The translations under genes and the position numbers were made by a program. The notes beneath the pieces were generated by a model that was not told the origin of the DNA, did no database searches, and saw only the letters and a list, made by a program, of their open reading frames with translations. From IMG/VR virus record IMGVR_UViG_3300032241_002959, positions 1 to 36,706 of that record: DNA of 36,706 nucleotides. One strand, given 5' to 3'. This DNA is from a virus. Each line of letters opens with the position of its first letter. Within the stretch, counting starts at the first letter, position 1. Positions 32,675 through 36,706 of this stretch are shown here, one piece after another.

Positions 32675-33732
32675 GAATAAATAAAGCAACAGTAACCTAT
32701 TCATCTATCGTTAAAATAGGTGAAGAAATACAAAAATTAGAAAATGAAACAGGTCTCAAATATCTTAAATTACATAGAGGTGTTATGGATGTTACAAATA
32801 TTGATATTAATTCAGTTAATATTAATTTAGACCTCAATAGCTTAACTACTCAACAATATAGTGGGAATGATGGTCATCCCAAACTAATAGAAGCCATTAG
32901 AGAGGACTTTAATATAAAAGATAATGTAATTATAACACCTGGTGGAATGGCTGCATTAGATCTAATTATAAACTCACTTGATAATAATATATTTTGGATT
33001 CCAAATTTCCACTGGGGCTCTTGGAATAAAATATTAAAAACTCATGATAAGGATATAAAAACATTTGATGACTTCTCAATAGATAATTTCAGACCTAGAA
33101 GTGGTGTTGTTATGCTGTGCTACCCATCTAATCCAACCGGATATTGTCCCGATTTTAAAACATTAAAAACTTTTATAGATTATACAAAGGATAATAATAT
33201 TACGGTTATATTAGACTTACCTTACTATCATTTATTTAATGGTAATGAAATATCTGAACTTCTATATGATAATGTAATTCTAGTATCATCTTTTTCAAAA
33301 TCAATAGGTTTATCAGGATATAGAATTGGTTTTATATCTACTAAAAATAATGATTTATATCAAACTTTAAAAATAAGATCTCTTTATAAATATAATTCAA
33401 TATCAACTTTACCCCAAATAATAATATCTGAATTGTTAAAAGAAAAAAAAGCAATATCAAATTATAGAAATATAACAGTAGAACACATAACTAAAAATAT
33501 TAAATATCTAACTGATAATGGGCTATTGTTCAATGAATATACAAGCATACCAATTGGACCATTTGCAGTAATTAGTATTGGTTATGAGAAATTATTAGAG
33601 TATAAAATTTCAAGTGTACCAATTAATAATTTTTCATTAATAAAAATGAGAATACATGATAATTGTAGTAGAATATCAGTTGCAGTAAATCATGATCTAT
33701 TTAAAGAATACTTTGATAGATTATTAAAATAA
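32671..33732 (+). CDS. PLP-dependent aminotransferase (fold type I, class I/II)
   Basis: A 353-residue enzyme. Recognised elements in order: QQYSGNDGHPKLIEAI (residues 61-76, substrate arm), IITPGGMAALDLI (87-99, cofactor phosphate loop), CYPSNPTGY (150-158, with N154), ILDLPYYHLF (180-189, D182 and Y185), and SSFSKSIGLSGYRIGF (206-221) with the Schiff-base lysine K210 and R218. The C-terminal SRISVAV carries the expected substrate carboxylate-binding arginine. All active-site positions look intact. Class I/II aminotransferases move amino groups between amino and keto acids; the substrate cannot be read from sequence. Such a gene is unusual in a phage. It is the last of the four-gene operon and may serve amino acid metabolism, sugar or base modification. 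Confidence 0.88.
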   Translation: MRINKATVTYSSIVKIGEEIQKLENETGLKYLKLHRGVMDVTNIDINSVNINLDLNSLTTQQYSGNDGHPKLIEAIREDFNIKDNVIITPGGMAALDLIINSLDNNIFWIPNFHWGSWNKILKTHDKDIKTFDDFSIDNFRPRSGVVMLCYPSNPTGYCPDFKTLKTFIDYTKDNNITVILDLPYYHLFNGNEISELLYDNVILVSSFSKSIGLSGYRIGFISTKNNDLYQTLKIRSLYKYNSISTLPQIIISELLKEKKAISNYRNITVEHITKNIKYLTDNGLLFNEYTSIPIGPFAVISIGYEKLLEYKISSVPINNFSLIKMRIHDNCSRISVAVNHDLFKEYFDRLLK

Positions 33733-33761
33733 AAAAACGACACTATTTGGTGTCGTTTTTT
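33733..33761. terminator. Bidirectional terminator after the aminotransferase
   Basis: The stem AAAAACGACAC / GTGTCGTTTTT with loop TATTTG lies at a convergent junction. The minus-strand gene's TAG stop (33743-33745) is inside the hairpin. Confidence 0.9.
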
Positions 33762-34141
33762 ATTTCTTTAAATGGGAAACGAAATTGATAGTTATTAACC
33801 CATCTATCACCAATTTGTATTAGAGAATTATCAGCACTTTTACCATCATCATCTAATTCATAACCTAAATCTAACATTCTCTTTTCTATGCTTAGAAAAT
33901 CTCTAAGAGCTTTAAATGGATTGGCTTCTGTCAATTTCTCAGCGTGACCTACTATTAAATAACCATTTTTATTTTTATCAGCATAATGTTGATTTTCTTT
34001 ATTATATAAATAAAACATACCGTCTTCCCAATATGGTTTAATCTCAATCTTAAATCCATTATCAATTAAATCAATAAAAATCCATTTTATCTCTTCTATA
34101 TTTGGATCATTAGATTCTACTATTCTACTAAATTTTCTCAT
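33743..34141 (-). CDS. Unknown protein with capsid-targeting-like N-terminus (paralogue A)
   Basis: A 132-residue protein starting MRKFSRIVE-S. After the signal it has IKWIFIDLIDNGFKIEI (residues 18-34), closely similar to the next gene's IKNIFINLIDNGFELKI, so the two are paralogues over their first 35 or so residues and differ afterwards. The rest is YWEDGMFYLYNKENQHY, LIVGHAEKLTEANPFKALRD, and a helix IEKRMLDLGYELDDDG. Such 'IF..LiDnGF.v.i' proteins occur in several large phages without known function. Translation is coupled by a TAATG overlap to 34141. Confidence 0.6.
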   Translation of the reverse strand: MRKFSRIVESNDPNIEEIKWIFIDLIDNGFKIEIKPYWEDGMFYLYNKENQHYADKNKNGYLIVGHAEKLTEANPFKALRDFLSIEKRMLDLGYELDDDGKSADNSLIQIGDRWVNNYQFRFPFKEIKNDTK

Positions 34142-34887
34142 TATAATTTGTTAACTTTAATCTTATTTGGAAACTTTTTAGCCATCTCTAAAAGTTTTTC
34201 AACTACTTCAATACCTTCCTTATCAAATTTAAGAGGATTACCTATTTCATCATTACCTATATACTCTTTTCTTCTTTCATTTCCCCAAAGTGCATCATAA
34301 TCAAGTCTTCTTTTAAGAATTTTCCTTAAAAAATCTTCATAACCAGGATATTCAGCAACAAACACATCCACCGCATTATCAATATCTCTATCTATATCCA
34401 TTTGCCAACCAAAATATTCTGGCGTTTTCCATCCATTTTCATTAGCAACATCCATTCTAAAATAACTTGCATCATTTAACTTACCTTCAATTCTAGTAAC
34501 ACCTAGAACATTCTCAACATATGATTTAAATTCTTTCCAACCATGAACATCCTTTGATGGTACAGAAGTACTATCATTATATCTCAAAAAAATATCAGAA
34601 TATGTTCCATCATTAGTTTTCTTACCTATTATCATTTCATCAGCTTTAAAATAATCTAAACCAAGATCAAATAATCTTTTATTAGCAATGTAAATATCAT
34701 TAATACATTCCATATAATCCATATTATCATCTTTAGAACCATAACGAGTAAGATGTATAGAATAGAAAGATTTTGCATGATCAATTTTTAATTCAAATCC
34801 ATTATCAATCAAATTAATAAATATATTTTTAATATCAGTATAAATCTCACTTTCTAGTGATTCTATTATTTTAGTAAATTTTCTCAT
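34141..34887 (-). CDS. Unknown protein with capsid-targeting-like N-terminus (paralogue B)
   Basis: A 248-residue protein starting MRKFTKIIE-S. Residues 18-36 (DIKNIFINLIDNGFELKID) are shared with paralogue A. A helix IYIANKRLFDLGLDYFKADE follows, matching A's IEKRMLDLGYELDDD. The remaining part is unique: WKEFKSYVENVLGV, YFRMDVANENGWKTPEYFGW, DNAVDVFVAEYPGYEDFLRK and ILKRRLDYDALWGNERR, ending in a basic tail. No enzyme motif is seen. It is the middle gene of the minus-strand group, overlapping both neighbours by one base. A packaged protein is inferred. Confidence 0.6.
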   Translation of the reverse strand: MRKFTKIIESLESEIYTDIKNIFINLIDNGFELKIDHAKSFYSIHLTRYGSKDDNMDYMECINDIYIANKRLFDLGLDYFKADEMIIGKKTNDGTYSDIFLRYNDSTSVPSKDVHGWKEFKSYVENVLGVTRIEGKLNDASYFRMDVANENGWKTPEYFGWQMDIDRDIDNAVDVFVAEYPGYEDFLRKILKRRLDYDALWGNERRKEYIGNDEIGNPLKFDKEGIEVVEKLLEMAKKFPNKIKVNKL

Positions 34888-35144
34888 TAATCTCTAATAT
34901 CTTTATCTATCTCTTTATCATCCTCTTTGTCAGCTGTTGCATCAACTTCCATAGCATGATATAGTTTTTTAACCTCACTATCATTCATTGCTTTTAAATC
35001 GCTCTCATCAAATGATGAAACATCAATTAACCTCTTTTCCATCTCTTTACGACTTATTCTCTCCTTATCATTAGGATCCAAATCATAGCTATTCTCAGGA
35101 TGTCTGTTAAAGTTCTTATACTCTTTTAAATATTTAAATTTCAT
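34887..35144 (-). CDS. Possible independent product from the internal start at M127
   Basis: An 85-residue charged product would start at the ATG at 35144-35142 on the minus strand, in the same frame as the longer ORF. It begins MKFKYLKEYKNFN. Its leader is A-rich like those of genuine starts in this genome. Whether it is a separate gene, an internal translation product or just part of the larger protein is undecided. Confidence 0.35.
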   Translation of the reverse strand: MKFKYLKEYKNFNRHPENSYDLDPNDKERISRKEMEKRLIDVSSFDESDLKAMNDSEVKKLYHAMEVDATADKEDDKEIDKDIRD

Positions 35145-35522
35145 AACATTATTTATTTTTTTTTCTGATATACCCAAAATAAATTGAATATCCTTTTCAA
35201 TAATATCCAAGCCCTCATCAACAGATTTAACAGATTTTTCAAAATCTATACTATCACCTGCATATTTTGTTATATAAAGATCATCAATACTAAACTCATA
35301 TTTAATAGCTAAATTATCTTTTGTGAAATTAACAATCAAATCATGATCATTTTTATTCTCCCACTCATAAATCAAATTTGATGATATTGATTGATCCTGT
35401 GCTTGTGCCTGACTTTGTGAAATACTATTAACCAAATCACTAATTTCCTGCATTTTTGCATCTATCATACTATTTGAATTATCAACAAATTCTAAAATAT
35501 ATCTATTCCATTTTTTTATCAT
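34887..35522 (-). CDS. Unknown protein with targeting-like N-terminus, apparently two genes joined in frame
   Basis: A 211-residue ORF starting MIKKWNRYILE-F. The first 126 residues include a glutamine-rich stretch (SISQSQAQAQDQS) and a strand-rich part (YEFSIDDLYITKYAGD). Then the sequence reads EKKINNVMKFKYLKEYKNFN, where M127 has the look of a second start: MKFKYLKEYKNFN resembles the other targeting-type N-termini, and the DNA before it (nine A then TAAATAATGTT) looks like an intergenic leader. With eight A instead of nine, the first part would stop at TAA. The last 85 residues are charged (DLDPNDKERISRKEMEKRLI). An exact promoter motif ends only 3 bases before the start codon. Confidence 0.6.
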   Translation of the reverse strand: MIKKWNRYILEFVDNSNSMIDAKMQEISDLVNSISQSQAQAQDQSISSNLIYEWENKNDHDLIVNFTKDNLAIKYEFSIDDLYITKYAGDSIDFEKSVKSVDEGLDIIEKDIQFILGISEKKINNVMKFKYLKEYKNFNRHPENSYDLDPNDKERISRKEMEKRLIDVSSFDESDLKAMNDSEVKKLYHAMEVDATADKEDDKEIDKDIRD

Positions 35523-35525
35523 AGA

Positions 35526-35537
35526 TTATATATTAAA
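35526..35537 (-). promoter_or_regulatory. Exact promoter motif next to a start codon
   Basis: On the minus strand this is TTTAATATATAA, 3 bases before the start at 35522. This implies a near-leaderless mRNA or a different role for the motif. Confidence 0.45.
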
Positions 35538-35561
35538 ATAAAATAAACAAAAATGTCTTTT

Positions 35562-35573
35562 TTGAATATATTA
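35562..35573 (+). promoter_or_regulatory. Putative late promoter motif, clamp-like gene
   Basis: TTGAATATATTA matches 10 of 12 bases and ends 18 bases before the ATG at 35592. It lies downstream of an alternative ATG at 35553, which supports the 35592 start. Confidence 0.4.
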
Positions 35574-35591
35574 TTTATAAGATTAAATTAT

Positions 35592-36374
35592 ATGAGCAAT
35601 AAAACAAAAATAAAAGTAAAATCTGATATGTTCCCTGATTTTATATCAAAGTTAGCAGACCTAACTGATATATCAGACACTATTAAACTCAAAATTGATA
35701 ACGATAATGTTATGATGTACTCAACATTAGGTGGGGCAGTGCTTTTAGCATTTAAAAATTATCTAATTGATACAAATGACTATTTCATTATTGATGAACT
35801 TGAATACTCAATCGATGTAGTTATATTAAATGCTAAAAAATTTGTTAAAAACTTAAACTTCTTAAAAGAATCAGATAACGTAGTTATAAACTTAACACAT
35901 AAATCATCCCAAGATGACGATAATGTAATGGTTGCTAGAACAATACAAATAACAGGTGGTAAACTTAAAATTAATTGGGTTGCCGGTGAACACTATGAAA
36001 TTAGAGATATCACAAAAGATATATTAAATGATAGACTTAACCTAAGACATCGTAAATGGAATTTTACCATATATAAACAAGATTTTAATGATATTAAAAA
36101 ATTATCATCTATAAATGGTGATAAATTACTCAATATAAATGTAAATAACGGAAAAGTAGTTATATCAGAAACTGGTGCTTGGGAATTAGATATATTTGAT
36201 ACAATGGATGACCGAAATTCAACAATGATACTAAATAAAAGATTCCTAAAATGTATAGATGATAGCAAAGATATAGATTTTAGTATATTTGAAAATTTTA
36301 TGCTAATTAAAGATAATACCACAAATCTAATGCTATCCTACGAACAAAGCTTTGATGAAAGTGAATATGAATAA
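35592..36374 (+). CDS. Probable DNA polymerase sliding clamp, T4 gp45-like
   Basis: A 260-residue protein. The ATG at 35592 gives MSNKTKIKVKSDMFPDFISK; an in-frame ATG at 35553 would add 13 hydrophobic residues and lies upstream of the promoter-like motif, so it is less likely. The sequence shows the clamp pattern of repeated strand and helix units: IKLKIDNDNVMMYSTLGGAV, VVILNAKKFVKNLNFL, LKINWVAGEHYEIRDI, FTIYKQDFNDIKKLSSI, LLNINVNNGKVVISETGAWE and a C-terminal strand pair ending LMLSYEQSF. Length is close to T4 gp45 (228). In T4 the clamp holds the polymerase on DNA and also activates late transcription. Identity is by layout and phage type, not by a strict motif. Confidence 0.5.
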   Translation: MSNKTKIKVKSDMFPDFISKLADLTDISDTIKLKIDNDNVMMYSTLGGAVLLAFKNYLIDTNDYFIIDELEYSIDVVILNAKKFVKNLNFLKESDNVVINLTHKSSQDDDNVMVARTIQITGGKLKINWVAGEHYEIRDITKDILNDRLNLRHRKWNFTIYKQDFNDIKKLSSINGDKLLNINVNNGKVVISETGAWELDIFDTMDDRNSTMILNKRFLKCIDDSKDIDFSIFENFMLIKDNTTNLMLSYEQSFDESEYE

Positions 36375-36706
36375 TAGACGAACATATTATAGAAATAATG
36401 TGAGAAATTCAAGATTTCCATATGTGCTTATTCTAGTGATAATATCACTATTATATGTTATGAATAATATGAATAAAGACAATAACGAACTAATCACAGA
36501 TAACGAAATACTACAATATGAAATACTAGAAAAAGATTCCATAATAAATTCATTAAATGAAAAAAATATTAATGTAATTAAAAAAACACCAAAAGTAAAT
36601 ATAATAAAAAAAGTCTATAATAGACCTAGTAAGATCACAATTGATGAAAAACTAATTATAAATGAAAATGTGGATGAAAACCCATTTACCAATGAAAATG
36701 CGTTGG
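36367..36706 (+). CDS. Membrane-anchored protein, 3' end outside window
   Basis: An ORF starting at ATG 36367, overlapping the clamp-like stop by 8 bases and open to the window's end (at least 113 residues). The N-terminus is basic (MNNRRTYYRNNVRNSRF), then one membrane helix (PYVLILVIISLLYVM), then a charged coiled-coil-like region (DNEILQYEILEKDSIINSLN) and a Lys/Asn-rich part. The N-terminus would stay inside by the positive-inside rule. No family was recognised. The leader overlap implies co-translation with the clamp-like gene. Confidence 0.6.
   Translation, partial: MNNRRTYYRNNVRNSRFPYVLILVIISLLYVMNNMNKDNNELITDNEILQYEILEKDSIINSLNEKNINVIKKTPKVNIIKKVYNRPSKITIDEKLIINENVDENPFTNENAL

Noticed and set aside
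35553-35591. Upstream start for the clamp-like gene
   Set aside because: It would add 13 hydrophobic residues and lies upstream of a promoter-like motif that is 18 bases before the ATG at 35592.
1-36706. tRNA genes, CRISPR arrays and insertion sequences
   Set aside because: No cloverleaf with a recognisable T-loop, no regularly spaced repeats with unique spacers and no transposase were seen by eye. A tRNA scan could still find a degenerate one.

Overview
The window is part of a large, very AT-rich, T4-like contractile-tailed phage (myovirus) whose host is probably a Bacteroidota, most likely flavobacteria-like, bacterium. The T4-like assignment rests on a tail-sheath C-terminus, a gp26-type baseplate protein, a gp19-type tail tube, an SbcD/Mre11 nuclease (gp47-like), a UvsY-like mediator, a probable sliding clamp, and an N-terminal signal that looks like the T4 capsid-targeting sequence. 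The host assignment rests on the lack of Shine-Dalgarno sequences with A-rich leaders instead, on TAnnTTTG promoter elements, and on a short C-terminal module like the one found in Bacteroidota proteins (DUF6576-like). No tRNA, rRNA, CRISPR array, integrase or insertion sequence was seen.

Layout: 1-3.6 kb, tail sheath end, a free-standing homing endonuclease, a gp26-like baseplate protein and a small partner (plus strand). 3.7-4.3 kb, tail tube (minus). 4.5-5.8 kb, SbcD-like nuclease and a small membrane protein (plus). 5.9-8.2 kb, a minus-strand cluster of five accessory proteins, four with a capsid-targeting-like N-terminus, including a possible ADP-ribosyltransferase-like protein and a cysteine-rich protein. 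8.3-14.1 kb, one giant virion protein of 1929 residues. 14.1-16.8 kb, three tandem C5-cytosine methyltransferases (minus). 16.8-21.9 kb, three smaller proteins and a repeat-rich tape-measure-like protein (minus). 21.9-22.7 kb, two small genes (plus). 22.7-25.0 kb, two tail fibre or baseplate proteins (minus). 25.0-27.1 kb, a RlaP-type nucleotidyltransferase operon (plus). 27.1-28.7 kb, a GH19-type endolysin and an unknown protein (minus). 28.8-30.2 kb, a WYL-like protein and an unknown (plus). 30.3-31.3 kb, two more genes with the targeting-like N-terminus, divergently transcribed. 31.4-33.7 kb, a plus-strand operon ending in UvsY-like, unknown, and a PLP-dependent aminotransferase. 33.7-35.5 kb, three more targeting-signal genes (minus). 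35.6 kb to the end, a sliding-clamp-like protein and a partial membrane-anchored protein (plus).

Expression logic is legible. Six of the seven divergent gene junctions carry copies of an AT-only 12-mer, TTTAATATATAA, usually 18-25 bases before the start codon. Six of the seven convergent junctions carry an intrinsic terminator, often nearly symmetric and so able to work both ways. This motif is the best candidate for the phage's late promoter. The nucleotidyltransferase operon instead has a host-like -33/-7 pair.

The main new observation is a family of at least ten otherwise unrelated proteins sharing a short basic/aromatic N-terminus that ends in hydrophobic-x-Glu. In T4 this pattern marks proteins packaged inside the head and trimmed by the prohead protease. 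If it works the same way here, the phage delivers a sizeable cargo of internal proteins with its DNA.
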